Shown: positions 25,260-33,580 of the stretch, in pieces | How the letters are laid out: each line of letters starts with the position of its first letter | How positions within the stretch are numbered: the stretch's first letter is position 1 | Assembly (NCBI RefSeq): GCF_900115225.1 | Contig: NZ_FOVR01000008.1 | Coordinates: forward strand, 159,490-223,489 | Direction of reading: 5' to 3' | DNA: 64,000 bases | From: Cohaesibacter marisflavi | Lineage (GTDB): Bacteria; Pseudomonadota; Alphaproteobacteria; Rhizobiales; Cohaesibacteraceae | Translations under genes and position numbers: made by a program | Notes under the pieces: model-generated | Told to the model about the DNA's origin: nothing | The model's database searches: none | Seen by the model: the letters and a program-made list of their open reading frames with translations, nothing else

Positions 25260-28079
25260 TTACAATGTGATATCCAATCCATCGAGTGAAGTCAGATTGA
25301 CCAACTCAATTTCGAAGTCGGCAACAGCATCGCCGTTATTGTCCGCGAAAAGCATGATGCTTGAGCCCGAGGTCTGGATCCAGACAGCGTTGGCGCTAGC
25401 TCCTGCACTGGAAAATTGGAAGCTATCATTTCCTACCGCCGACAGGTTGGCATCGATGCCAGAGAGATCAATCTGATCTTCCCGGCTCTCGAAGAGGTAG
25501 ATCATGTCATGCTGGGCTGCGCCCGCCCGGCTATCATTGATGCTATTGAAGACAAAGGTATCAACGGCATTGTCATTGCCTGCATACATTTTGTCGGCTC
25601 CGGCGGAGCCTATCAGTCTGTCAGCACCCGCGCCCGCATAGAGCTGATCGTTGCCCAGGCCCCCGTTGAGGATGTCATTGCCATTTCCACCATTGAGTAT
25701 GTCGTTGCCCTGATTGCCATTGAGACGATCATTGCCCAACTGCCCGTTGAGACGGTCAAAACCGGTGCCGCCATTAAGAGTGTCGTTTCCTCCCTTGCCA
25801 TTCAACGTATCATTTCCGGCAAGGCCATTAAGGCGGTTGTTACCCATGTTGCCATTCATGATATTGGCTTGCATGTTGCCGGTGCCGTTGATGTTGGCGT
25901 TGCCCGACAGGGTCAGATGCTCGATATACTGACTGTTGGCCTTGAGATTGTAGTTGGTGGTGCTGAAGACACGATCGATTCCCTGCCCGGCGAGCTCGTT
26001 TATCTTGTCGTTATAGGCGTCGACATAATAGCTGTCGTTGCCGCCATTGCCCGACATGGTGTCCAAGCCTGCTCCACCATAGAGGCGGTCATTATGGGCG
26101 CCTCCAAACAGCGTGTCGTTGCCGTTGCCGCCATAGAGCACATCATTGCCATTGCCACCAAACAGGCGGTCATTGCCCTGATTGCCGTTAAGGGTGTCAT
26201 AGCCATTGTGGCCATAAAGACGGTCATTGCCGGTGCCTCCTATGAGGGTATCAGCCCCGCCCCTGCCGTAGAGTGAGTCATTTCCCGCGAGGCCATTGAG
26301 CCGGTTGTTGCCCATGTTGCCATTCATGATGTTGGCTTGCATGTTGCCGGTGCCGTTGAAATTGGCGTTACCTGTCAGCGTCAGATGCTCGATATATTGG
26401 CTGTTGGCTTTGAGATTGTAGTTGGATGAACTGAAGACACGGTCGGTGCCTTCTCCGGGCTGTTCGTTGACCTTGTCGCCATAGGCGTTGACGTAATAGA
26501 TGTCATTGCCCGCATTGCCTGACATGGTGTCCAGACCGGCTCCGCCATAAATTCGGTCGTTGCCCGCGCCTCCAACAATCGTGTCATTGCCTGCATAACC
26601 GAAGATAGTGTCATTTCCCACGCCGCCAGACAGACTATTGTTTGCCGCATTGCCGCGGATGGTCTGCTTCGTTACATCCGTATTCTGGATGGTAGCAATG
26701 CCAGTGGAATCCGCGCTTCCATTGGCAATGCTGCCATTGGGCGTAACGACGAGAGAGAAGATTTCATCTCCCTCACTGACCGTGTCATTAAGGAGCGTAA
26801 CGCCAACAGACGCGACGGTCTGGCCCGCAAGAAACGTGACCGTTCCGCTTTTGGCAACATAATCCTGTCCAGCCGTCGCAGTCCCGTTTTCCGTGCTGTA
26901 ACTGAGTGTAATATCCGAGCTGGATGGCTGAGAAAGTTGCAGTTCGAAAAACACCTGCTTGCCGCTGGTCGTGCCTTCGCTGACGACCGGATCGGAAACA
27001 AACAAAGAGACGTCGGTTGCGCTGCCGTCGTCATCCTGAATGATACCTGTGGCAGAAATACTATCTTCGCCGCCAGCCAAAACGGCGTTTGTTGGCTCAT
27101 ACAGAACGACCGAGAAATTCTCATAATTTTCAACGTCCGAATCCGCCAGAATGGAGATGATTACCTTTTGCTCGGTTTCTCCGGGTGCGAACGTGATCGT
27201 ATCATACTTGGTGTAATAGTCGCTCAATGCCGTAGCGCTGCCGTCTTCGCGTGTTGTTGCTCTGACGGTAACGGTGTCGCTGGATGGCTCGGAAAGTGTA
27301 ACCGTGAAATAGAGATAGGTCTGGTAGTCTGCTTCTTCCATCACACCGCCGGAAAGGGAAACGACGGGCTGGTTTCCCGACCCAGCATCGTCATCGAGTA
27401 GATAGGCAGTGCCCGTGGAATCCTCGACAGAATTTGCGATGCTAGAGTTTGGTGTGACAACAAGGTTGAAAAACTCATCCCCTTCGGTGGTGGTGTCGCC
27501 AGATATATCCACTGCAATGGTGGCGACGGTCTGGCCCGCTTGAAAGGTTACTGTTCCGCTTTTGGCGGTATAGTCAACGCCTGCGACAGCAGAGCCATCA
27601 ACGGTCTGATAGGCCAGAGAAATACTCGACGTGGGTGCCTCGGAAAGACGGATCTCGAAGACAGCTTGCTTGGTTCCGCTATCCCCTTCATGGATGATCG
27701 GGTCAGAGACAAACAGAGCAAGATCGGAACCGCTGCCATCATTATCCTCGATAATGCCGGTGGCCGTCATGCGATTTTCTCCGCCTGCCAGCGTGGCATT
27801 GACAGGGTTGGTCAGGACAACGGTAAAGTTCTCGTCTGCCTCATCTATAGAGTCGCTTTGAGAAAAAATGTAGAACGTCTTTTCAGTTTCGCCTGCAGCA
27901 AACGTCAAGGTGCCAGAACCGATATTCACGTCGTCCTGAATGCGGGCGCTACCATCTTGCAGTATGCCCCAATCGACGGATACCTCCGAAGTGGATGCTT
28001 CCGAGAGGGTGGCGGTGAAAAGAAAGGGAAATGCTTCTGTGCGAGACAGACTGGCAATGGAGATAATGGGATCCGGCAT
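25260..28079 (-). CDS. Calx-beta/RTX calcium-binding secreted protein
   Basis: The product has 939 residues. Four Calx-beta domains occupy about 1–112, 113–228, 229–345 and 346–460; each ends with an acidic DDD/NTD turn that binds calcium. From about 465 to 840 it is RTX repeats (GGxGNDxLx), including a 156-residue unit present twice, and the last ~95 residues (VDTFVFNSINDSR, then a hydrophobic end LTSLDGLDITL) match the C-terminal secretion region of serralysin-type RTX proteins. There is no signal peptide and no HExxH protease motif. It is probably exported by a type I system, perhaps with TolC, and acts as an adhesin or matrix protein; that role is inferred. Confidence 0.9.
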   Translation of the reverse strand: MPDPIISIASLSRTEAFPFLFTATLSEASTSEVSVDWGILQDGSARIQDDVNIGSGTLTFAAGETEKTFYIFSQSDSIDEADENFTVVLTNPVNATLAGGENRMTATGIIEDNDGSGSDLALFVSDPIIHEGDSGTKQAVFEIRLSEAPTSSISLAYQTVDGSAVAGVDYTAKSGTVTFQAGQTVATIAVDISGDTTTEGDEFFNLVVTPNSSIANSVEDSTGTAYLLDDDAGSGNQPVVSLSGGVMEEADYQTYLYFTVTLSEPSSDTVTVRATTREDGSATALSDYYTKYDTITFAPGETEQKVIISILADSDVENYENFSVVLYEPTNAVLAGGEDSISATGIIQDDDGSATDVSLFVSDPVVSEGTTSGKQVFFELQLSQPSSSDITLSYSTENGTATAGQDYVAKSGTVTFLAGQTVASVGVTLLNDTVSEGDEIFSLVVTPNGSIANGSADSTGIATIQNTDVTKQTIRGNAANNSLSGGVGNDTIFGYAGNDTIVGGAGNDRIYGGAGLDTMSGNAGNDIYYVNAYGDKVNEQPGEGTDRVFSSSNYNLKANSQYIEHLTLTGNANFNGTGNMQANIMNGNMGNNRLNGLAGNDSLYGRGGADTLIGGTGNDRLYGHNGYDTLNGNQGNDRLFGGNGNDVLYGGNGNDTLFGGAHNDRLYGGAGLDTMSGNGGNDSYYVDAYNDKINELAGQGIDRVFSTTNYNLKANSQYIEHLTLSGNANINGTGNMQANIMNGNMGNNRLNGLAGNDTLNGKGGNDTLNGGTGFDRLNGQLGNDRLNGNQGNDILNGGNGNDILNGGLGNDQLYAGAGADRLIGSAGADKMYAGNDNAVDTFVFNSINDSRAGAAQHDMIYLFESREDQIDLSGIDANLSAVGNDSFQFSSAGASANAVWIQTSGSSIMLFADNNGDAVADFEIELVNLTSLDGLDITL
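25810..26550 (-). repeat. 468-bp duplicated unit in the RTX gene
   Basis: The segments around 25810–26082 and 26278–26550 match closely with an offset of exactly 468 bases (for example CATTCATG at 25853 and at 26321). Both encode the same non-RTX spacer (YNLKANSQYIEHLTL and GTGNMQANIMNGNMGNNRLN) followed by RTX repeats, giving a 156-residue in-frame duplication. Confidence 0.85.
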
Positions 28080-28689
28080 TCGTTACTCTCTCAAGTGTCA
28101 ACCAACTGATATGGTGGCAATTGATCCTGTCAATCCTGCCAGCGAAATTGCAGGAGAGAACTCGGTCTGAGCCTTTGGGAAATCCGGATGCATTTTTAAG
28201 CGCAGCGCAGCTCAGAAGTCAGAAACAATTGGTTTTTTCGATCTAAAGTTACGTCGTACATACACGTACACAGTAAGGGCAAAGGGTTCATGATGCAAAC
28301 TTGATTTGAGAAATTCTAAACTAAATTCAAAAAAATGGAGATCTATCCATCTCGACTTTGTTGTTTGAAAACAATGGTATAGCTTTCAGTTATGGTTTTG
28401 TGTATCACTGCTTAATTTCTTAAATTTTGAAATGTGATTATCTAAACTGTGCTGGGTAATAGTTACCTTTTGCCTCTGGGAGAACATCTATTTTTCGTTC
28501 TGACAAAGAAACCTTTAGCGTAATAATTGCAGCCAAAGAACCGGTACTTCTCGACTTGCAAATTTGTCAATAAAATTTTCTTTACACATGGGTACGGCTA
28601 AATGCGTTGTTGGATTAAGGCACAGAACATGCTATATTTTTCAAATCAAATATCCCGTGCATCACGTGGAATTCAAAATTAACAAATAT
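28080..28689. other. Large AT-rich intergenic region before the sugar-acid kinase
   Basis: About 610 bases between the divergent RTX and kinase genes. I see no gene or tRNA. It holds AAATTTGTCAATAAAATTT near 28560–28580, similar to sites by the tct operon and adh, and a GTCGTACATACACGTACAC stretch near 28250. The kinase promoter should lie in the right half. Confidence 0.45.
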
Positions 28690-29742
28690 ATGGGTCTAGA
28701 CGTGAAGTTAGTTATCGTTGCTGACGATTTGACAGGGGCGCTTGATAGTTCTGTTGCCTTTGCGGATCGTGGCCTGAAAGTTCTCTGTGCCTTGTCTGTT
28801 TCCGAGTTGCCTGCGGCTATGTCCGAGGGGGCCGATGTTGTTGCCGTGTCCACGGGTTCCAGAGAAATTTCTCAGGAAGATGCTGTTTCTCGTGTGAAAC
28901 AGGTATTGTCGATGATCCGATCCCACGAGGGTGCGCAATCACTTCGCATTTTCAAAAAGGTCGACAGTCGCCTCAAAGGGCATGTGGCCGCTGAGATCAA
29001 GGCGCTGGGATTTGCAAGTGATCAGACACTGATTTGTCCGGCTATTCCGCGTCTGGGGCGCTTTGTCGAAAACGGGCTTCTGGTTGGCGCAGGTGTTGAT
29101 ACGCCCATTGCTGTCACTGACATCGCAGATTTACCGGAAACATGCGGTCTTGATGCTGCTACGCAACAAGACATCGAGGCTGCCATTTCAGGATTTGCAG
29201 ATGATGGCCTGTTTGTTGGTGCAGCTGGCCTTGCCGAAGCGTTGGCGAGCAAAATTGCACCCGATCCAAGAACGGACGCTATGCCTGCGCCTGAGGCCCC
29301 TGCCCTGTTTGCCATCGGGTCACGCGATCCTGTAACTCTGGCCCAGCTTGGAACGTTCAACATTGTTGGGGCGCCAAACGGGGTTGTGCCAGAGCCTGCC
29401 GCATTGCAGAAGGATGTAAAGGTCATCCAGATGACGCCCGGTGAAACTGTTATTTCGGGTCAGGAAGCCGGAGACCTGTTTGCCGACGGTATTTCTAAAT
29501 GGATTGCACACGCAAAACCCCGCACATTCCTAGGATGTGGGGGAGAAAGTGCCGCAGCTATTTGCGCGCGCTTGAATATCGGAATCTTACAAGTTCTTGG
29601 TGAGGTGCTGCCAGGCCTGCCCATGTCGAAATCCATTGGAAGCGGCGATCACTTGTATATCATAACGAAATCAGGTGGCTTTGGGTCTAAGGACACACTT
29701 GTAAATTTGGCGTCAAAGCTAGTAAAAGACAGAATGAATTAA
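28690..29742 (+). CDS. Four-carbon acid sugar kinase (DUF1537 family), compact form
   Basis: A 350-residue kinase of the family that includes D-threonate kinase DtnK and OtnK. The N-terminal motif VADDLTGALDSSVAF (about 10–24) and KKVDSRLKGH (about 94–103) bind the sugar acid; FVGAAGLAEALASK and FLGCGGESAAAI, with GSGDHLYIITKSGGFG, form the C-terminal ATP site. Family members are usually about 390–430 residues, and the middle segment after CPAIPRLGRFVENG looks shortened. The start is uncertain: ATG 28690 has no clear ribosome site, and GTG 28702 or an upstream ATG at 28564 are alternatives. It lies upstream of a GntR regulator on the same strand. Confidence 0.85.
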   Translation: MGLDVKLVIVADDLTGALDSSVAFADRGLKVLCALSVSELPAAMSEGADVVAVSTGSREISQEDAVSRVKQVLSMIRSHEGAQSLRIFKKVDSRLKGHVAAEIKALGFASDQTLICPAIPRLGRFVENGLLVGAGVDTPIAVTDIADLPETCGLDAATQQDIEAAISGFADDGLFVGAAGLAEALASKIAPDPRTDAMPAPEAPALFAIGSRDPVTLAQLGTFNIVGAPNGVVPEPAALQKDVKVIQMTPGETVISGQEAGDLFADGISKWIAHAKPRTFLGCGGESAAAICARLNIGILQVLGEVLPGLPMSKSIGSGDHLYIITKSGGFGSKDTLVNLASKLVKDRMN

Positions 29743-29760
29743 TGCCAGAGGTTTAGAATC

Positions 29761-30504
29761 GTGACTCAGAGCAGTGAAGCCAATGAAACAAAGAGCCGGC
29801 CAAGAAGGCTTTTGGCTGACAAGGTGTATCACACCCTGTTCAGCCGGATTTCAAATGGCGACTATCCAGTCAATCAACGCATGCCGTCGGAACATCATTT
29901 GTCTGAAGAACTCGGTGTCTCCAGGCCGGTGCTGCGCAGTGCTCTTGAAAAGCTTCGCAAGGAAGGCATGATCTATGCCCGGCAAGGTGCAGGTAATTTC
30001 GTGCGTGCGCCTTCTGTTTCTCCGGTTGGCTTTGCGCGGGTGGAAACGCTTGCCGATATCCAGAGATGCTATGAGTTCAGGCTGAATCTTGAAACAACCT
30101 CTGCTGTTCTGGCTGCGGAGCGGCACAATAAGGCCATTCTTACCGATATGGAAGAAGCTTTGGAAATGATGCGGACAGCAACCGGCAGTCTGGTTCACAG
30201 GGAAGATGCCGACTTTGCTTTCCATATTGCTATCGCTAAAGCTTCAAACAACCACTATTTCGAAACGGCGATGCGTGCCTTGCGCGAACATATCTATGTG
30301 GGCATGCAGATGCATGGGCAATCCCTGCTTAATGAGGGTGGTAAGGCGCTTTATCATGTGTTTGAAGAGCATGATGAAATCTATCAGGCTATCAAGAATC
30401 ACGATAGCCAGCTGGCTTCATCCCTGATGCGTGCCCACCTTGAGCATTCGCGGGATCGTTTGTTTGGTGGTGGCCTTATTGATCTGACAATGCCGGATCA
30501 GTAA
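29761..30504 (+). CDS. GntR-family (FadR-type) transcriptional regulator
   Basis: The regulator has 247 residues and a GTG start 18 bases after the kinase stop. The N-terminal winged helix-turn-helix (about 18–84) includes QRMPSEHHLSEELGVSRPVLRSALEKL; the all-helical FCD domain (about 95–230) has metal-binding-type His residues (H132–D150 region FHIAIAK, and H204). FCD ligands are often sugar acids or other carboxylates, fitting the surrounding pathway genes. It most likely represses the locus from 28.7 to 38.2 kb, with the effector unknown. Confidence 0.9.
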   Translation: MTQSSEANETKSRPRRLLADKVYHTLFSRISNGDYPVNQRMPSEHHLSEELGVSRPVLRSALEKLRKEGMIYARQGAGNFVRAPSVSPVGFARVETLADIQRCYEFRLNLETTSAVLAAERHNKAILTDMEEALEMMRTATGSLVHREDADFAFHIAIAKASNNHYFETAMRALREHIYVGMQMHGQSLLNEGGKALYHVFEEHDEIYQAIKNHDSQLASSLMRAHLEHSRDRLFGGGLIDLTMPDQ

Positions 30505-30537
30505 CGCATTATTTTTTGTAATTGAGTATCGAACATG

Positions 30538-30569
30538 AGCGCGGAGATCATCAGGTCTCTGCGCTTTTT
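30538..30569 (+). terminator. Rho-independent terminator after gntR
   Basis: A 10-bp stem AGCGCGGAGA / TCTCTGCGCT with one G·T pair, an 8-base loop and a TTTTC tail lies 34 bases past the regulator stop. Confidence 0.8.
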
Positions 30570-30612
30570 CTTTGTCTGTTGCGGCACATGCTTGTGGCAC
30601 ACCCGAAGGAAG

Positions 30613-30640
30613 GTAAAAAAGAGGGAGCCCGAAGGCTCCC
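30613..30640 (-). terminator. Rho-independent terminator after the pdxA2 operon
   Basis: GGGAGCC / GGCTCCC closes on a 4-base loop; on the minus strand it is followed by CTCTTTTTTACC. It lies 46 bases past the pdxA2 stop and should end the long minus-strand catabolic transcript. Confidence 0.85.
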
Positions 30641-30685
30641 ATAAAGGTGGATTAGTTTGAATAGGGATCAGGAGAAAAGGTGATA

Positions 30686-31672
30686 TCACCGTTTGTCCCT
30701 AGTTGCCGCAAGCTTGCTTGCGTAATCGAGGGTGCTCAGCATATTGACGTGATTTGCCTTGCCGGTACCCGCGATGTCAAAGGCCGTTCCGTGGTCTACG
30801 GAGCAGCGATCAATTGGCAAACCGAGCGAAACATTGACCGCTGAATCAAAGGCAATGATCTTGATCGGGATGTGGCCCTGATCGTGATACTGCGCAATGA
30901 CAAGGTCAAAGGCGCCGTTATGTGCGCGGTGATAGACGGTATCGGCCGGAACTGGTCCGACAACATTGATGCCTTCTTTCTGCGCCATTTCAACGCCGGG
31001 CAAGGTATGCTCGTCATCTTCATCGCCGAAGAGACCGCCTTCCCCGCAATGGGGGTTGATGCCTGCAACAGCAATGCGCGGATTGTCATATCCCATCCGC
31101 TTGAAGTGCTTGTGGCCCATGCGGATGGTGTCAAGTACGCGTTCAGGCGTGGAGCGCTCGATGGCGGTCTTGAGAGACACATGGGTGGAGATATGCAGCA
31201 CGTTCAGTGTTTTGGACGCCAGCAACATGAAGGAGCTTTTCGAGCCGGTCAGATGGGCCAGCATGCCGGTGTGACCATCATAGTGATGGCCGGCAGCGTT
31301 GAGGGCGGCCTTGTTGATCGGTGCGGTCACAATGCAGGCAGCTTTGCCAGCTTGCACCATGTCAACAGCCTTCTTGATATACTGGAAGGAAGCTTCGCCA
31401 CAGGCCGGTGACAGAACGCCGAATTCGCCGGGCAGTCCTTCAATTGGCAGATGGATTACGGCCAGAGACCCTTCCTGACCCACAGTGCCATGCGCGTGCA
31501 ATGGTAGGTCCACTTTGCTCACCGCGATTGCGCGTTCCAGCGTGTCCATGTCGCCGATAACAGCATACTGGGCTCTCTGTTCGGCAGAAAGCGCTGCCAT
31601 GGCTTTTACAGTCACTTCCGCGCCTACGCCGGAAGGATCGCCCATGGTGATGACTACCGGGCTGTTAGACAT
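30686..31672 (-). CDS. PdxA2-like 4-phospho-sugar acid dehydrogenase
   Basis: The enzyme has 328 residues and belongs to the PdxA family. It has the [16 protein letters not shown] start, [15 protein letters not shown], the metal-binding His within [10 protein letters not shown] and the second His site [10 protein letters not shown]. PdxA proper makes vitamin B6, but paralogs next to DUF1537 kinases (PdxA2) oxidise and decarboxylate 4-phospho-D-threonate or -erythronate to dihydroxyacetone phosphate. The neighbouring kinase, GntR regulator and transporter favour that catabolic role here. An AAGGAGA site precedes the ATG. It is the last gene of the minus-strand unit. Confidence 0.88.
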   Translation of the reverse strand: MSNSPVVITMGDPSGVGAEVTVKAMAALSAEQRAQYAVIGDMDTLERAIAVSKVDLPLHAHGTVGQEGSLAVIHLPIEGLPGEFGVLSPACGEASFQYIKKAVDMVQAGKAACIVTAPINKAALNAAGHHYDGHTGMLAHLTGSKSSFMLLASKTLNVLHISTHVSLKTAIERSTPERVLDTIRMGHKHFKRMGYDNPRIAVAGINPHCGEGGLFGDEDDEHTLPGVEMAQKEGINVVGPVPADTVYHRAHNGAFDLVIAQYHDQGHIPIKIIAFDSAVNVSLGLPIDRCSVDHGTAFDIAGTGKANHVNMLSTLDYASKLAATRDKR

Positions 31673-31696
31673 GTCTCTCTCCTTAGAATAGAAACG

Positions 31697-31714
31697 GAGG
31701 GCTTTGCAGCCCTC
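31697..31714 (-). other. Hairpin between hydroxyacid dehydrogenase and pdxA2
   Basis: GAGGGCT / AGCCCTC with a TTGC loop lies in the 57-base gap between the two minus-strand genes. There is no T tract, so it looks more like an RNA processing or stabilising hairpin than a terminator. Confidence 0.5.
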
Positions 31715-31729
31715 ACCTGTTTTTCTTAC

Positions 31730-32692
31730 CTATTTCAGGTCGCCGGCATTGAGGCAACGCTTCGGCATGCCGCCTTCCATGATGGTGGCAATGTCTTCAA
31801 CGACCATCAAGCCAACATTCTCAACTGCTTCCTTGGTATCGGCACCGGAATGCGGGGTAAAGATCGCATTGGGGTGGCTAAAGACCGGATGAGAGGTTTC
31901 AGGAGGTTCCGTGACATAGGCATCAATGGCAACACCGCCCAACTGGCCGCTATCCAGAGCCGCAGCAATGGCGTCCAGATCAACAACTTCACCGCGGGCA
32001 AGATTGATCAGTTTAGCGCCCGGTTTCATCTTGGCGATGGTATCCGGGTTGATCAGTGCTGCATTGTCCTTGCCGCCGAAGATATGCAGGGACACATAAT
32101 CGGATTTGCCCAGCAGGTCTTCAAGAGACAGGATTTCGATGCTGTTCTCTTTGGCGAATGCCATGTCAGCATAAGGATCGGTTGCAACAACCTTCATGCC
32201 AACGCCGATGGCCAGTTTGGCGAGGCGTTTGCCGATGTTGCCGAGGCCTACGATGCCCAGGGTCTTGCCGCCAAGCTGAGTGCCAACGCGGCGTTCCCAT
32301 TTGCCACTGGTCACGCAAACATGCCCCTGCGGGATGAAGCGGGCCATGGCATACATGAAGCCGACTGCGAGCTCTGCAACAGCGTCTGCGTTCGCGGCAG
32401 GCGTGTTGCAAACCGGCATGTTTTTGGCGGTGCAGGCTGGAATGTCGATATTGTCGACCCCTACCCCATGCTTGATGACGGCCTTGAGATTGTCCGCACC
32501 GACCAGTGTATCCGCAGTGACAGGAACCAGACCGACAACAAGGATGTCTGCATCTGCGATCTGCTCGGAAACACCGCCGTCCGGTTTGGAGGTGTCATCA
32601 CAGCGCACGAGATCCCACCCGTGAGCCGCGATTTCATCTGGCACCCGGCCATGTTTGCCAAAGCCGGGTGAAGTGGTGAGTACCTTAACCAT
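31730..32692 (-). CDS. D-isomer-specific 2-hydroxyacid dehydrogenase
   Basis: A 320-residue NAD-dependent dehydrogenase of the phosphoglycerate-dehydrogenase-like group. The nucleotide fold is TLGIVGLGNIGKRLAKLA (about 146–163). Catalytic residues are visible as Arg in NLARGEVVD, Glu in VTEPPETSHP and His in IFTPHSGAD. It oxidises or reduces a 2-hydroxy/2-keto acid; the C4 sugar acid or its product is the likely substrate given the neighbours. Its ATG overlaps the stop of the DapA-like gene by one base (TAATG), so they are coupled. Confidence 0.92.
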   Translation of the reverse strand: MVKVLTTSPGFGKHGRVPDEIAAHGWDLVRCDDTSKPDGGVSEQIADADILVVGLVPVTADTLVGADNLKAVIKHGVGVDNIDIPACTAKNMPVCNTPAANADAVAELAVGFMYAMARFIPQGHVCVTSGKWERRVGTQLGGKTLGIVGLGNIGKRLAKLAIGVGMKVVATDPYADMAFAKENSIEILSLEDLLGKSDYVSLHIFGGKDNAALINPDTIAKMKPGAKLINLARGEVVDLDAIAAALDSGQLGGVAIDAYVTEPPETSHPVFSHPNAIFTPHSGADTKEAVENVGLMVVEDIATIMEGGMPKRCLNAGDLK

Positions 32693-33576
32693 TATTTGAT
32701 CAGCTCATATTTCTTGAGAAGGGCTTCAACCTGTTTGTCCTGCTCAGGATCTGGCAGAAGGGCTGGCTGACGGGAGGCACCAACAGAGTGATCCATGACC
32801 CACAGGGCACGCTTCACCATGGCTGGAGGGAAGCCGAGGCCATAGAGGTCTTTACGGAAGTTGCCGTAGATTTCCTGTGCTGCTGCAGCGCCCGCTTCGT
32901 CGCCAGCATTGAAGCAGGATACGATCTTGGCAAGCACTTCAGGCATCACGTTGCCGAGGCCGGAGATGCAGCCAGCAGCGCCATTCTGCAAAGCCCAGTG
33001 AACCAGATGGTCAGGGCCAGAATAGACGTCAAAGCCTTCTACGTCCTTGCCAACCTGCATGTAAGCTTCCAGCGTTTCTTGCTGACCACCAGAATCTTTG
33101 ATGCCGGCAATGTTCGGATGGGACGAAAGCTTGCGAGCGGTTTCCGGCTCGATATGGTTCTGGGTACGTGCCGGGATATCATAGAGATAGATCGGCGTGT
33201 TGACTGCGTCAGCAACCGTCAGATAGTGACGTTCCAGACCGTCCTGTGTGCAGGCGATGAAGAAAGGCGCAATGACTGCGATACCATCAACACCAATACG
33301 GTCGAATTCTTTGGCAAGCTTGACCGTTTCAAAGGTTGCGGGCATGCCGGCATTGACGATGACTTTGCATTTGCCTTTGGCTTCGGAAACCACTTCGTCA
33401 GTCAGGCGTACCTTTTCGTCAAAGGTCAGGGCTGAGAAATCGCCGTTTGTGCCTGCGCACAGGATGTTGTTTCCTGCTTCGATCTGCCGACGTACCTGGG
33501 CGCGGGTTGCTTCGTAATTATGTGTCTCGTCTTCGTTAAAGCATGTGACGAGTGCAACATATGCCTCTTTGGTCAT
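32692..33576 (-). CDS. DapA/KDG aldolase-family lyase
   Basis: The lyase has 294 residues and a TIM-barrel fold. The Schiff-base lysine is in NIAGIKDSGG, and the catalytic tyrosine in IYLYDIPARTQN, as in dihydrodipicolinate synthase and 2-keto-3-deoxy-sugar-acid aldolases; VCAGTNGDFSALTFDEKV-type residues shape the 2-keto acid pocket. In this locus an aldolase or dehydratase of the sugar-acid pathway is more likely than lysine synthesis. The start at 33576 follows ACGGAG; a longer in-frame start at 33711 would overlap tctA. It is four bases from the tctA stop. Confidence 0.9.
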   Translation of the reverse strand: MTKEAYVALVTCFNEDETHNYEATRAQVRRQIEAGNNILCAGTNGDFSALTFDEKVRLTDEVVSEAKGKCKVIVNAGMPATFETVKLAKEFDRIGVDGIAVIAPFFIACTQDGLERHYLTVADAVNTPIYLYDIPARTQNHIEPETARKLSSHPNIAGIKDSGGQQETLEAYMQVGKDVEGFDVYSGPDHLVHWALQNGAAGCISGLGNVMPEVLAKIVSCFNAGDEAGAAAAQEIYGNFRKDLYGLGFPPAMVKRALWVMDHSVGASRQPALLPDPEQDKQVEALLKKYELIK

Positions 33577-33580
33577 GGGG

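Noticed and set aside
25416..26276. A 286-codon open frame opposite the RTX repeats
   Set aside because: It only mirrors the repeated Gly/Asn/Asp codons, giving a repeated Ile/Val/Ala pattern; not a gene.
25800..26600. Regular short repeats that could suggest a CRISPR array
   Set aside because: The repeats are in frame, encode RTX nonapeptides and lack unique spacers of constant size.
25260..28079. RTX protein as a serralysin-like metalloprotease
   Set aside because: No HExxH zinc site or protease domain; the N-terminal half is entirely Calx-beta domains.
30686..31672. The PdxA-like gene as vitamin B6 pdxA
   Set aside because: Context with a DUF1537 kinase and FadR-type regulator points to the PdxA2 branch; no other B6 gene is near.
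32692..33576. The DapA-like gene as the lysine-pathway dapA
   Set aside because: It is locked between transporter and sugar-acid genes in one transcript; a catabolic role fits better, although the fold alone cannot exclude lysine synthesis.
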